Assembly: GCA_020736575.1 (NCBI GenBank) | Contig: JAGPYM010000024.1 | Span: 1 to 64,000 of the forward strand | Direction: 5' to 3' | Length of the DNA: 64,000 nucleotides | Source: Thelonectria olida | Lineage: Eukaryota; Ascomycota; Sordariomycetes; Hypocreales; Nectriaceae | Program-made: the position numbers and the translations under genes | Notes under the pieces: generated by a model | What the model was told of the DNA's origin: nothing | Database searches by the model: none | Seen by the model: the letters and a program-made list of their open reading frames with translations, nothing else | In this document: positions 1 to 11,991 of the stretch, piece after piece | Numbering within the stretch: position 1 is the stretch's first letter | How the letters are laid out: the number at the start of each line of letters is the position of its first letter

Positions 1-1065
1 CTCGGAGTGCCCAGATCCATACCAAGGGATAGGTTGGGCGAAGGAGGTTGTGAATTAGCTTCCAGGTTGCCATTGCTCGGGTCAACGCCATATGAGGCCT
101 CTGGTGGAAAAGATTGGAAGAAGGCTTCGAAATAGTCTGGTTGGAGGCTAAACCCAGTCTCATTGCCGGTGTGGAGAGGCGTTAGAAGCAAGCTTGGTGT
201 AGAAGGTGACTCAGTCCTAAGCCCATGGTCGCCTCCCGAAATCGCTCCTGCAAGCCTGTAGACATCCAGTCCCTCCGTAGTTGGCTGGGCCCCTGGAGCG
301 TCGACTGACGGGCGATTGCTGCCTGCAAAGGTTGCGTTAGGGCTTGCAGAAGGTCGAGCTTCCATGTGGTCGAGTCCAAGATTGAATGACTCCGCTGTAA
401 TCAGATTCCGGAATACGTCGTCTTCAAGGATAGAGTCAAGCATATCTACTTCCGTGTCATTTTCGATAGGCTGTTCAGCCTGGCTGGATAATGGGCAGTT
501 TCCCGAGATTCGCTGCTCCTGATGTGGATTGTCAGTTGTTCGCGGGCTGTCTGCTTGGGGCGTAAAATACTGAATATCCGCTGGAGTCGACCCTGGCGGC
601 CAAAGTCAGTACACAGGCAAAATGAACGGGGCTTCATAATTACCAGCAGAGCCGGGCGAAGTTTCAGCCATGTTTGTTCTATGCATGAATCGGTGGATGT
701 TCTCTGGTGGGACGGGTCGATCCCTGATGGTGAAATCTGTTGCTTTGCCTTCCTGGTTTCGTCGTTGCTGCACCTGAGCCATGAATATCATCTCGTCCTT
801 TTGAACGTTCTTCTTCAAGTTCCATTGCCCAAAGATACGCATGTATTGTTTAGCTCTGGAACGATTATTAGCATCTACTAAGCTCGTGTATGTGAGAGAA
901 GTACGTTGCCTCGAAACCATGGTCTCGTTTCATGATATCCATGACTGCGGGTAGCGTCTTGTCCTCTTCCCACCAGAGGCGTGTAAGAAGGCTACGTCGG
1001 TCTTCCCAATCTTGCAAACACTGGGGACGAAATGGAAACGGCGTTGTCGGTCCACTTTCAGCCAT
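1..1065 (-). CDS. Clr5-domain protein, 5' part of gene (runs off window)
   Basis: The first exon starts at the ATG at 1065 and encodes a Trp-rich Clr5-like domain (DWEDRRSLLTRLWW, then PAVMDIMKRDHGFEAT), completed by exon 2 (KQYMRIFGQWNLKKN). Two introns are clear: 904-856 (49 nt) and 643-593 (51 nt), both GT..AG and frame-preserving. Exon 3 then stays open without a stop to position 1, reading a Ser/Pro/Asn-rich acidic region. Clr5 domains are N-terminal fungal domains, named after a heterochromatin/silencing factor and often found at the start of otherwise uncharacterised or regulatory proteins. The product may be a nuclear regulator, but that is inference. The nearest neighbours are the hypothetical gene at 1244 and the TcB-TcC-like gene beyond it. 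An upstream in-frame GTG at 1089 was rejected in favour of the ATG. Confidence 0.8.
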
Positions 1066-1243
1066 GATTAGATTGATTCCGATATCCACGGACTATGTAG
1101 AGCCGGAGAGCTGCGATGAAACTGTGAAGTGTTGTTCCATGAGGTAGATTCGGTCGGTTCGGCGGCCTGAAGGAATATAAATACTCATTTGCCAATGTCC
1201 CCGAAATCGAACGGGACTTTAAGCGCGCAACAGCAAAACTCCC

Positions 1244-2008
1244 ATGCAGCTGATCCGCAAGGCTGCCATGCATGCTACGGCCAATCGTAGCAGTGCAACC
1301 CACACTCGGGAAGTACCAAAAGTCTCCTGCATGTGCAAGAAGATGACGGACAGACAAGACACCCAGTTCCAGCCCAAAGCTCTGTTCACCTGCACAGGAA
1401 AGGTCGCTGCCTTACTTGACCACCGCATGATGGTTCACCCGCCTGATCTAGAGCGAGACTACGTCTTCATCGTCGTACCAGACACATGGACATTCCTTGA
1501 CAGAGCAATGGCCACATCAGCCTCTTCAGGACCATCGCTAAGTACACCGTCAAAGCGCCGTTCTTGTGGCCCCCTTCCCTTCAGCGAAGCCAAGGCCATG
1601 TTCACCTCTCCACCAAAGCGTACATTGCACCAACCTATTCCCCCTCAGGCGGCTCCTGCCTACGCTTCAGCCCCGCGGCCCCCGCCGACTACGCCACCAA
1701 CAAGACTGGGAAACCCTGATATCGACCACACGCCTACAAAGAAACCACGCCTAACACAGGACTCCTCGAGCGACATGCGACCCTCGGACAGCACTGACTC
1801 CCTACAATCACGCACGGCCTCGGCTGTTGCGCAGGACGATTTTGAAGAGGCACCACCAGGCACCGTGACGACTTCCATCAGACAACCACACCCGACAACT
1901 TCAGATGATACACGCACCCTTGATTCAATCGCCGCTTTCCCGTTGGATTCCTCCACCCGGCCGCACCGTACTCGTCACCCTTCCAAAAAGTCTCAAGGAC
2001 TAGACTAG
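1244..2008 (+). CDS. Hypothetical protein, Pro/Ser/Thr-rich
   Basis: This is an ATG-initiated open frame of 254 codons. I do not recognise the family. The first third (about residues 25-90) looks globular, with a short Cys segment (SCMCKK), CTGKVAALLDHRMM and a hydrophobic RDYVFIVVPDTWTFLDRAM segment. The rest is low-complexity Pro/Ser/Thr with basic clusters, including TPTKKPRL, which resembles a nuclear localisation signal. It is transcribed divergently from the Clr5 gene. An upstream exon could be missing because the N-terminus is not typical of a start. It may also be a remnant of a repeated accessory gene. The main support is the length of the frame and the change from globular to disordered composition. 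Confidence 0.45.
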   Translation: MQLIRKAAMHATANRSSATHTREVPKVSCMCKKMTDRQDTQFQPKALFTCTGKVAALLDHRMMVHPPDLERDYVFIVVPDTWTFLDRAMATSASSGPSLSTPSKRRSCGPLPFSEAKAMFTSPPKRTLHQPIPPQAAPAYASAPRPPPTTPPTRLGNPDIDHTPTKKPRLTQDSSSDMRPSDSTDSLQSRTASAVAQDDFEEAPPGTVTTSIRQPHPTTSDDTRTLDSIAAFPLDSSTRPHRTRHPSKKSQGLD

Positions 2009-2522
2009 AAACCAACTTAAAATTGTATAATTTATATAGCCATCTCCTTACCTGATGAGTCTATAGTAAAGCAATTCTCCACCAACTATTAAAATAGATA
2101 TTGACATTCTTCGACTGTGCCCATTGTAAAACTTCAGCAGATATATCCACGTCACCAACGGACCCACCCGCACTACTGCAAGCCATGTCCCCACCTACGG
2201 AGCAGAATTCAAACCTTGCATTCTGGCGCCTCTATTCATGATCAGCCAATATATCAAGCTTCGTTCCTCAAGGCTCCTTTGCGCAAACCGCGACCGGTTT
2301 GCCTCTCCTGTGGAAATGGAGTTCATTCCCAGCCAAAAAAAAGGGGTAGAATTCTAAAAGCTGTGATTGGTCTAAAAGCTGGAATGGAATTCATTACGAC
2401 CTTTAATACTTGAGTAGTAGTAGGAGGTACCTTATGTTCCAATCGATCCCTCAACCCCATTATCACTCCGCGGACTCCGGCAGACTATGTGTTAACCAAC
2501 ATCAACGCTTTGTCCTCGTCTT
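2009..2522. other. Intergenic DNA with one hairpin repeat
   Basis: This AT-rich stretch separates the hypothetical gene from the 3' end of the TcB-TcC-like gene. A weak open frame (2117-2413) has no ATG and is not called. The only clear structure is the repeat listed at 2261-2311. Confidence 0.6.
2261..2311. repeat. 51-bp dispersed repeat with hairpin, copy 1
   Basis: This stretch matches 47566-47615 almost base for base (one indel and a few substitutions). It contains a perfect 7-bp inverted repeat, GCAAACC (2283-2289) and GGTTTGC (2296-2302), around the loop GCGACC. The copy at 47.6 kb keeps the same loop but has GCAAGCC/GGCTTGC, so one base pair has changed on both sides of the stem. Confidence 0.7.
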
Positions 2523-5500
2523 TTACTTTGGCTTTTGCGTTGTTGTTTGCTTTGACGGATCCTTGTTCCACTCGACCTTGAATGTCAGAAAAAGTCGAGT
2601 GATCGCCAGCGATCCTGCAATCCCATGTCGATATCCCTCCAGATACGTCCCCTTAGTCGTCTCGATGATCTTTCCCTTAAACTTGACTTTGATCGGCGTG
2701 TCGAAAAGCTCCTTTACCTTTTTGTCGTTGTTCTCCTCCCATAGTTTACGGAAACCCTTCGAATGCTCGGCCCCTTGGATGTACCAGGCTGCAATCTCCA
2801 CTGGCATCTCAGGCCACGGGGCCCTGACTTTGTTGCCGATATACTCTGTCAGGAACTCCTGCACTTGCGCCGGCGTGTCTTCATATGTCCCCTTCTCCGT
2901 TCCCTTGCGACTCTGCTGGAATGCTCCCACGTTTGGCCCCTCAACGTCGTTTGATCTCCATTTTAATTCGCCAAAAGCCGCGGTGAGCCCGACAATCAAA
3001 GCGTGATGTTTCCTGGCCGCCACAAGCGGTTGCTCGGCTTGGTCTATCCCTTTGATGATGGCCACGGTGTTTTTGGTTACGTCTTCTACCCAGCCTAGCA
3101 CATGGTTGTGAGACTGCATTCCGTTTTCCCAACCTTCAGCGTTGTTTTGTTACTCACCTTCCCACTTTGTTGGAAGATTCCATGGGTACGCACTAGCCTG
3201 GCCGGTCTTAATATCGCCAGGGTCAGTGAATGCTTTCATGGTCTCCTTGTCTCTTATCATCTTCTCAAGATCCGCCTCCCTTATCTCCATTCTTTTGTCC
3301 GGATGGAATGCTGCATACTGCGCGATAGCTCTGAACGTAGCCTTTGTGGTACTCGTATCTCTCGTACTTAGCCACTCTGCCATGGAGCTGGCCTTCTCGG
3401 CCTCCGGCGCTTCGTCGCGAAAGACCTGCATGGGGTCCACGTGCTTTGGGTCCGGCTTGAGGTCGCGCCGCCCATCTGGGTCAATGAGGCAAACGGGGTT
3501 GTTGCTCACGTACCGATACCGGCTTCCCGGCCCCACGACTGGGTCGGTAGCCGTCCAGCGGCCCAGCCACGCTGCATAGTACCTGGCGCCGTAGTAATAG
3601 AGCCCGTTCTCGTCGTCGAGTTCCTTACCAGTGAAACGGAAACGCTTCGCCACATCTGTTTGGCCCCGCATGGCCCTGAAGCTGCTGCTCCCAAACGGGA
3701 AGAACTCCTCATAGGAGAGCAGCGCACCCACGTCGTCCAGCTCCAGCGTTACGCTTCCAAGAAGGTTGTGCAGTTGGAAGCGGAGCTGGTGCTGCACCCC
3801 CATGTCGCCGCCTACAGTGCGGGTGCATATGTCAGCCATGTGCCCGTACTCGGTGCTGGCGTGATACGTCGTTCGTTCGAGGGACGGGGTTGGAGGGTGC
3901 CCCCCTGCTCCGTTGTTTCCACCGCTGTACTTCCGGAAGATCTCGTAATCGCCGAGGTAGATTCTCTCCTGGAGCCGCACTGGCATGGGCTGGGAGTTCG
4001 GCCCAGTTTGGCTCTCAGTAACCTTTCTAACACGCTGGCCCTGTTCGTTGTAGACGTAGTGTGTCATCTCAGGAACTTGTTCACCTCCTGACACCACACG
4101 CTGCTTTGACGTCACCTTGAGCCGATCCGCAAAGTCCCAGACCATAAGCGGTAAATGTGTCATCGATGTCATGTTGCCAGTTAACCCTGCGCTCCCATCG
4201 TATCCATATGTTTCGACGGTAGAACCTACTGATGTCTGGCTCAAGCGGTTCGACATCTTCCCCGGTTCAAGAGGGCTTGGCTCGTTGTAGCTGTACAGCC
4301 TCGTCCACCCGGGGTTTTGCGAGTCACTTCCCTCGTGCCTCAGAGATAGCAGGTTGCCAACCAGGTCATAGCTATACGTCTCCACATATCTCCCCATTGC
4401 GTTCCCGTCACCCGACCCATTGTGTTTGCTGTCCGATACATCTGGTGCCGTCGACGAGGCCGGTTGCCCATTGGTCTGGCCAAGGTGCTCACGGCCAGAT
4501 GCAGACAAGAGACGATACATTGCATCGTACCAGTAGCTACTGCTTGGATCGACTACGGTATTGCGGAAAAAGACAGTCTGCTGGGCGGCATCCTCGATGT
4601 GGCTGATGTTGCCGACTGTGTCGTACGTGTAGGTAAGGTCTTGAACCGCCTGGCCGTCTGCCCGAGTCGTCCGCAGTCGATGGAGTCGGGAGAGTAACTT
4701 GTCGTAAGTCCGGATGGTTTGAGTGCCGTTGCTGTACAGGATGCTGGTAACTTGGCCCTTGGGATTATACTGGACGTCCGTGAAAATGGGCCGCCATGTC
4801 GTCGGGTCGCTTTGCGGATCCATTTCCCCTTTCGTGTTGACATACATGCGATCCAAGAGGGTTGACTGATTGTACACCCGACATGCGATCGTCCCATCCG
4901 GCGCTACCGAGCGGATGGGCCGATGTAGTGCATCGAAACTGGTCATGGTGACGAACTCCTCGCCCTCGACGACCATTTCGCTTGAGACATTGAATGCTTC
5001 TTTGTAGCTTGTGGCCAGACTTAGACTCGATCTTGTCGGATATCCATTCCAATCGTAGTCACTGTTGGTGGTGAGACCCGACTGATCCTTGATCTGCCAG
5101 ATCTTACCCCTGAGATTGTGAGCCTCCGGCGAGCCGCCGCTCGATAGTGGGAATTCTTCTCCATAGACGGTCTCGGACATGAGGACTTCCACCAAAGTGC
5201 CAGAATCTCGCCACCAGGTCCTCTTCTGGCGTCTTAGTTTGTCGTACTCATAGCGGAATCGGAAACCACGGCTGTTCCAAACCATGCACTTCTGGCCGGC
5301 TCCGTCGGGAAAATTCATTGCTTCGCCTGAGTCGATGGTAGCAGAATAGATTTGCCTTTGGCACATGTCCCAGTCAGAAACCTGGCTCTTGCGGCCAATG
5401 CCATCACGCACCACGCGAACGTTTCCGCAGATGTCTAGGTCTGTTGATACGGTAACCGTCTCCGAACCCGTGCTAGTGACGACCAGGAATGGGCGTCCCA

Positions 5501-8500
5501 GACTGTCGAAATGCGACGTTGTCGGCGTATTGTTGTGGGCGGCCGTCTTGTTTGCAGCGTCTTGTTCTGATCTGCCTTTGCCCCCGTTTACTCTGGCTTC
5601 GTACCACGAGGGTTGAAACTCCTCCTCGGGGATGGAGACAAACAAGTGACCGACATCGGGATCCTGCCTGGGGTCCGCCAGCAGTACGTTATCATTTTCA
5701 TCGAACTGCTGTTGATGCCACGGACTGAAGACCATCTTCGTTACCGCATGGTCGGGACGGATGACAGCAACCACCCGGTCCAGCGGATCATATAGTAAGA
5801 TGGGCGACACACCAACTGTCACGTCAGGCTGGTACTCGCCCGTGCCGTCGAAGAAGGGCTCGAATTGCTTGACGGGCCGGCCCTTGTTGTTGTAGAGCAC
5901 CCAGCCGCTGGCGATCCACCGATCTGGGGAACCGGGGCCGGGGCCGGGGTTGGTGCGGGATTTGGTCTGGATCACCCGGCCAAACCCGTCAGAGTAGGTG
6001 AAGCTGACTTGGAAGAGGGCGCCGCCCGGAGGAGGGAGATGGTTGACGTGTGTCTCCCGCGAGATGGTGACGTGGTAGACGGGCGAGGAGGCTTGTCGGA
6101 AGCGGTGGTAGTCGTAGAGTACCCGGGTGGTGGCGTTGCCGAGGAGAGAGGCGGCCACGGCCGGGGTGGGGTTGGCCAGGAATGCGTCGAGGATGTCCTG
6201 GGACGGGTCGGGCTCAAAACCATCCAAGGTGTCGCCGAGGCTGTCTGACGGCTTTCCCTGCACGGCGGAGCCGGCGACCTCGCCCATTGCGTCGTAGGCG
6301 GTGGTGGAGATATTGCCGTTGGCGTCTGTAGCCTTTGACGGCTGCAAAACGCGGTAGTCCATCTCCAGGGACACAGTGTTGCTAACGGGGTCGCGCGAGC
6401 GAATCGGGATGAGGGCGTATCGGTCGTACTCGACATGAGCCTGGTTGCCAAACGGATCGATGCATGTCTTGGGGAGGAAGAAGTTGGCTCGCGCCTGCTG
6501 CAATTCCTCTCGCGCCGTCGACGTTGTTGGGTCGGTCGCGTACGAGACCGTGGCGGTGGAAGTCCACAGAGAGCCGTTCCTGTCGAGATCAACATACCCC
6601 TTGCCGTCAAGTGCCTCTGCCGTTGAGATCAGAGGCTCGACGGAACCGTCTGGTCGCTGTCTGGTGAAGAGCTTGCTGAACAAACCAGGGGTAAAGACAA
6701 GCGTGTGGTAGGCACCGGGCAGACAGAGAGACTCGATCGTGCCGGGAGAAAGGATCCCGGAGAGATCATCAGCCCTATACAGCATTCGCTCCTGGCGCAA
6801 AAGGCGTCTTCTCGGCAATATTGAGCTGTTTTCGTCCTCGAACGGGACCTCAGGGATGGACAGAATGGCGCTGAAGGAGTCGGCGACCAGCTGATCGTAA
6901 CCGAACCTCATGGTTTGGCCGTCTGGCATCAGACCACGGATCTCGTATTGGCGAGATTCGCTGGGGACCGGATTTCGGTAGTGCTTTCCTTCGAGGCTGT
7001 TGGTATAGTCGGTTTCCTGATAGCACATCATCGTGGTTTCCTGCTTCGCGGCGTTTTCTGGTTCCAGCTGGCTCTGTCCGGGCTGGCGACCGTAGGCAAT
7101 GTGTAAGTCCTTGAGCACGTTTCCGAAGGCGTCAACCTCGAGCACAATTTGGTGCGAGACGCGAGGGTCTTCTCGTAATCGCTCATACGCACAACTAACA
7201 GACTCTCGAGGATGGACATGGTAGACGCCGTGAAGATGCGCATCCTGGATGGTCTGGGTCGGCAAGACGGTGAAGTTGGTCTCCTGCACCGAGTACGGAA
7301 TGTGGGCTCTGTCGCTGGCATCATCAGAGTACACTTCAACACGCAACACCCGACCCTTCATGGCCCGCCATGCCTCCATTTGCTGGGCGCCTTCTGTGCA
7401 TTCAGGGGGAACAATGGTATGCTGCAGCAATACTGCCTCCCCCGGGGTGCTTGAGTGGCTTTCAGGGCCGCCGAAGTACTCCTTGGACAACAACTCGCTC
7501 ATGACTTGGTTGTTGAAGTAAGCCCCGGTGTGGAACCAGGTAATGGTCCGCACAGGAGGGACATTCCAGGCCGTTGCTGCGTTTGTTGGTGAAGCGCCGG
7601 TGTGAGTCTCGAAGTTGGACGTGTCAGTCTGCTCAACTCGAGCGAATCCTCGAAACTCCCTCTCTATTCCGTCGTAGAATCCGTGCGCATACCGATAGTT
7701 TGCCACAAATCTGTTCCCTGAGATGCTGTCGATAGTCTCGACGCTTTCCACGCACTGGACTGGAAAGGGCAGTCTCGTGATCCACGGCTGGCCACTCTGA
7801 TTGTCTTCGACGTAGAACTTTGTTGATGGCGCGTAGCGAACGCAGGTCTCGCTCCCAAGATTGTCGGTGACCTTGCTGAGCAGGTGCGGCTTCTTATTGC
7901 CGAAGATGTCCACGTAGCGCATCGGACTGGGCGCGTTGCAGGGCAACGGGGACGACCAGACAAGACACTGCGTGCCGTTTCCGAGTAGGTCGACAGTGCT
8001 TAAGACGGAGGAGTTGTCGAGAGAGGGAAGCGAGATGTGCTTTTTCTCGGAGAAGCTATTACCTGACTGGTTCATGTAGATGTCAACCCCCTCGTCCCTC
8101 AAGTAGACGATGTCGGCTGTCCCAGATCCATCTACGTCCGTGAGCCTCACACGGCTGTGGTCGAACTGGTCACTGTAGTCCGGCCACGGCGCATTGTCAA
8201 AGACCACCTGCGGTCCGAACTTCCCATAACCGAGGTGCGGCCAATAGCAACACTCGCCGTTGCGGACGCGGCACACGTCAGCCAGGCCGTCTCCCGACAT
8301 ATCGGCTAGATAGATGCTTTGGTCGGTGTCAGCAAAGACACAGACTGGGCCGTTTGTCTCGCCCAAGCTCTGGATGGATGTCCGCGGAGCTCCATATCCG
8401 TCGGACCCTTCCGATGGAAACCAGGTATACACCTGGTCCTCGCAGATCATAATGTCGGCGAGCCCGTCCCCTGTCAAGTCGATGAACTGCACAGCACGAT

Positions 8501-10334
8501 CAGGCTGGATATTTGGAAAGTTTCGAAATGGGCGAAACTCGGTCCACCCGAGTGTTTCATCTTCGTCTCTCTCGTAGTATCCCCATTGGCCAGCGACGTG
8601 GGATATCAGATCAAGCTTCCCATTGCCATTGACATCTCCAAATTGCATATTCAAGGCGGAAGCTGTCGAGAAGGGTCCTCTGTCTACAACCTCAAGGGGG
8701 CCCAGACGGGCTGTCAGTTTGTCGTCACCGGTCTGTGACCCGACTGGCGAGGAGGCGGTGCTGTAGTTCGAAGGGCTTGTGTTCCTTTTGTAATACCAAG
8801 AGTTCCGGTATGCGGCTAGAATACCAGAAACGCCCTCCCCATCAAGGTCAACCCACTGATAGTTCGTACCGTCCAAGCCGATTGGCAAGTTCTCCATGCT
8901 GGCGGGTTCCAGGTCCTCGACACGGAGGGCTGCGAGGTCTTCCTGGCTCGGAAAGTAGGAGTATTCGAACTCTACTGGCGGCAGATTCTTGCGGAAAGGA
9001 GGCCGCCCCGAAGCTCCGCCGCCTGAGTACCCAGCGAGCTCAACAGCCACGAGATACGTAATAGTTGGGTTCTCTTGATAGGTGAAGTCAACCGACGAGA
9101 CTAGATAGTCCGTATCGCCTAGTTCTTCGAAGTGGTGGAAGACAAGCACGCGCCGGCAGAGGCGATAGGTGCGGATTTCGAAGCCGGAATTGTACCGCGA
9201 GAAGGGGTCGCACCGACAGGCCCAGTAGCCGGAATCGTTGGGTGTCGGGTTCTCAGCGGAGTGCTCGCCGTAGTCCAACACGACCGAGTACTTCCACGTC
9301 GCGCCATCCTCGGGAAGCGAGAAGGCTGAGAAGGCTTCCCAGGTGGCCGGATCTCGGTTTGGCACGATGTTGCCGTAGCGGATCGTCTTCAGGTACAGAT
9401 TCGCTCTTCGCGAGTCGTCTGAGCGGTTCTGCTCATGGGCCTGTGTGAGAGCTACATTGCCCACATCCTCGCGCTTGTACGAGAATGTCATGGCGTTGCC
9501 GCGAGAATCGTATACTTCTGCCTGCAACCACGAGAAGATGCGGCGACTGGTGCCCACTGCAGCTGAGCTGATGTCGTAGATGCGCGAGGACTCTGTCGGG
9601 CCGAATATGGCCGTGACGTTTTCTGGGCTGATGACGCGCCAGTGCATGTCCTCGCGGTCGGCGAGACTCGTCCAGCGCTCGATACGATTGAAGACGGTCA
9701 CGATCCGTGGGGCGTACGCCCGGACAACGTAACCATCGGCGACCGTCTCGTCGTACGCAGGTCGGCCGTCGCTATCCATGATGATGCTTCCGGCCTGGTC
9801 GCGCTTCCACAGCGGGACCAGGTCCTCAGAGCCGGCAAGCAGAAAGACATCTGAGTCCTCGTCGCTTCCGTGGTCGTTGTACTGTGGCAGCCCCTTGGAC
9901 GTCTTCCGAGTGATGGAGTCGGGCCCCGACATCCGCCACCCAAGACCAAATTCCCCGTTGCCAGCGCCAGAGTCGTAGCTCAACGACAGGTTCGGCTGCA
10001 TACCAGACCGACCCGGAGCGACCTTGATGGGAATGGAGAGCTGACCCGTACCATTGCTGGGGTTGACGCTGAACTTCTCCCCAATGCCCTGGATGGCCCC
10101 GCCTCCTTTCGGCAGTGAGAGGCTTGGAGCGGCTGGAATTCGGGTCTCTAGAAGGGGCTTTGAGGTGCCCTCGTTTCCAGCTGCCACGCCACCGCCGATG
10201 CTCCGTCCTCTCTCTCCTCGATCCTGTCCTGGCAAGTCGGGCCTGTGGCTAAGAACAGCCGTTCCGCCGTCGAGATAGCGATTATGGGCATCTTCCGTGC
10301 CCGAGTTCATTTTCTCTTGGGAGTTGAAGCTCAT
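2523..10334 (-). CDS. Fused TcB-TcC insecticidal toxin-complex protein
   Basis: A 2,394-codon open frame (10334-3150) extends through a 63-nt GT..AG intron (3157-3095, phase 1, CTAG acceptor) into a second exon (3094-2523), about 2,582 residues in all. Domains in order: SpvB (about 75-330, GGGAIQGIGEKFSVNPSNGTG), FG-GAP/VCBS calcium-type repeats (DVNGNGKLDL, DLTGDGLADI, DMSGDGLADV, DVDGSGTADI; about 560-800), TcB middle regions, RHS/YD repeats, the RHS-associated core (GLYYYGARYYAAWLGRWTATDP near 2240), and a core end at LIDPDG (near 2285). About 300 variable residues follow. In bacteria TcB and TcC form a cocoon; an aspartyl autoprotease in the TcC core releases the C-terminal effector inside it. 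I do not recognise the C-terminal domain. No signal peptide is obvious. The frame is intact. Fusion of B and C and the presence of an intron are the notable features. Confidence 0.93.
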
Positions 10335-10577
10335 CGTTCGTATATCCTTGCTATCAAGCTCCTAGAATCACGTTTTAGTGGAATGTCCTTAAGACTATCA
10401 GTCTGAACTAGAGTGTAGAAAGAATTGGAGACAAAGTGGCTCGTGGGCACCACGATGCTAGCCTTTGATATGCCGCCAACCTCGGCGGGAGAGGTGAGCG
10501 TGACAATATCCGGTAGAAGGGAATATCTAGAGCTATCTGTATGTAGGTATTCGTCTGACACTTCAGGGCGGAGTGTG

Positions 10578-10850
10578 GCTCGTATTCATTATTGAGGCTT
10601 TATGGCTGCAGCTATCACCTAATAGTAATGTAACCTTAGGATAGTCAGATGATTGATTCTATACTTTAAAGAGCTCATTAAATTGCTCACACCATCGGCA
10701 TATTCCGCTCTGCTTACGGCCGGTCTAGTTTGTTCTCACCGGCGAGCCGTATGCACTTTTCAGTTCTAGCTCGTATTCATTCTTGAGGCTTTATGGCTGC
10801 AGCTATCACTCAATAGTAGTAGTAAACCCGAGATAGAGAGTCAGATAATT
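10578..10850. repeat. Direct repeat pair near the BC gene start
   Basis: Copies start at 10578 and 10769 (GCTCGTATTCATT...TTGAGGCTTTATGGCTGCAG...), about 50 bp nearly identical, then weaker similarity including GTCAGATNATTG. They lie in the divergent promoter region. Confidence 0.75.
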
Positions 10851-11489
10851 GTCGCAATGGAGCCGATTGATTGATTAAAATCAAAAGTCTATTAGGCAGA
10901 TGTTGCTTTTGGCCGCATTGAAATGCACTTTACTTAGAGATGCGGGGTCAGCCCTTCATGGGTCGTGTTCCATCCTTGGGCGCCTTTCTTCACTAGCCGC
11001 CAGCTTCTTGCCCATTCCCCACTTTTGCCCAATTAACTGCTCGGCAAGAGTTTATTTCTTGACGCTTCACTTGCCCACGTGCTACCTTTCTCCTCTTATG
11101 CCTCCCCGTCATAGGTTCCGATGATTTGACTGCACATGTCGGCTGACCGACAGTGCCTTTGCACCCGCTGCCACAAACCTTGGACTTCCGGCCTCTCTAG
11201 GCTATATCGCACACGCAACAGCTGCAGAACAAAACACGCTCTGCGGAAAGCGCCACCGCAACCGTTGCAAGGCACGCCAGAGTCGAGCCTGATTCCTTCA
11301 GACACCCCGTTCCATACGGGTCCTCGCTGTAGCCGCTGCCATAAACCTCAAACTTGTCTCTTCTTCCCTATTCGGATGAATACCATGGCCTTATTCTTCC
11401 GTAACTCGAAATAAAGTTCTCATTCGCCTTTCAGTAGTTATCTATTTTCTGGACTCTTACGATTACTACCGAGGACGGCGGAGCGCGCA

Positions 11490-11720
11490 CGTTACGAACC
11501 GTTACGAATAGCGGCATCATGACACTGTCAAGCGAGAATAGGAGGAGACCTGCTCGGAGGTCATGTAGTACGTTTAGTCAATACAGTGCTGACGGAATAC
11601 AACTATTCGGCCTTGTTACTGGTTCGGCATTCTCCGCACGGCATATGCCGAGAACTATCGCTAGGTCAGCCGCAGCGGCCCGTTACGAACCGTTACAATT
11701 AGCAGCATCATAACTCCGGG
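11490..11720. repeat. Direct repeat pair with CGTTACGAACCGTTAC core
   Basis: Copies at 11490 and 11681 share CGTTACGAACCGTTACNA, then AGCRGCATCAT. The core is itself two GTTACGAA-like half sites, so it could be a binding site for a fungal transcription factor. That function is inference. Confidence 0.6.
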
Positions 11721-11750
11721 GGGACGTGCGGGTGGGGTGCAGATGCCACA

Positions 11751-11991
11751 TTCAGGGAATGATCGTCACGAAATTATCACGATATGAGTAAGCCGTGTTG
11801 CTAAAACGCCACAAAGTATAAATCACTCCACTATCGAGATGACTAACTCCGTAAAAATACGGAAGTCCAGCTGCGATTTAACGAGCCAATCAGAGGATAT
11901 CGGCCCATACCTGGCCTCCAGACTATGCTATATTCAGGGAATGATTATGAAATCATTATAATATAAGTAAGCCTTGTTGCTAAAATGCGGC
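11751..11991. repeat. Direct repeat pair upstream of TcA
   Basis: TTCAGGGAATGAT at 11751 and 11933 is followed in both copies by a variable AT-rich part and then GTAAGCC, TGTTGCTAAAA and GC. The second copy ends about 120 bp before the TcA start codon. Confidence 0.7.

Noticed and set aside
2117..2413. 98-codon plus frame containing KPRPVCLSC
   Set aside because: No ATG start. The similarity to 47583-47813 is explained by the shared DNA hairpin repeat.
3111..3116. Nearer CAG acceptor for the BC intron
   Set aside because: Splicing there shifts the frame away from the open second exon; the CTAG acceptor at 3095 keeps it.
5865..6610. Long open frames on both strands inside the BC gene
   Set aside because: They are shadows of the GC-rich RHS coding sequence with biased Pro/Arg/Ser composition.
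10331..10561. 76-codon minus frame whose stop overlaps the BC start codon (ATGA), like a bacterial coupled pair
   Set aside because: It starts at a GTG and has no ATG, and the family is not recognisable. The overlap is probably chance.
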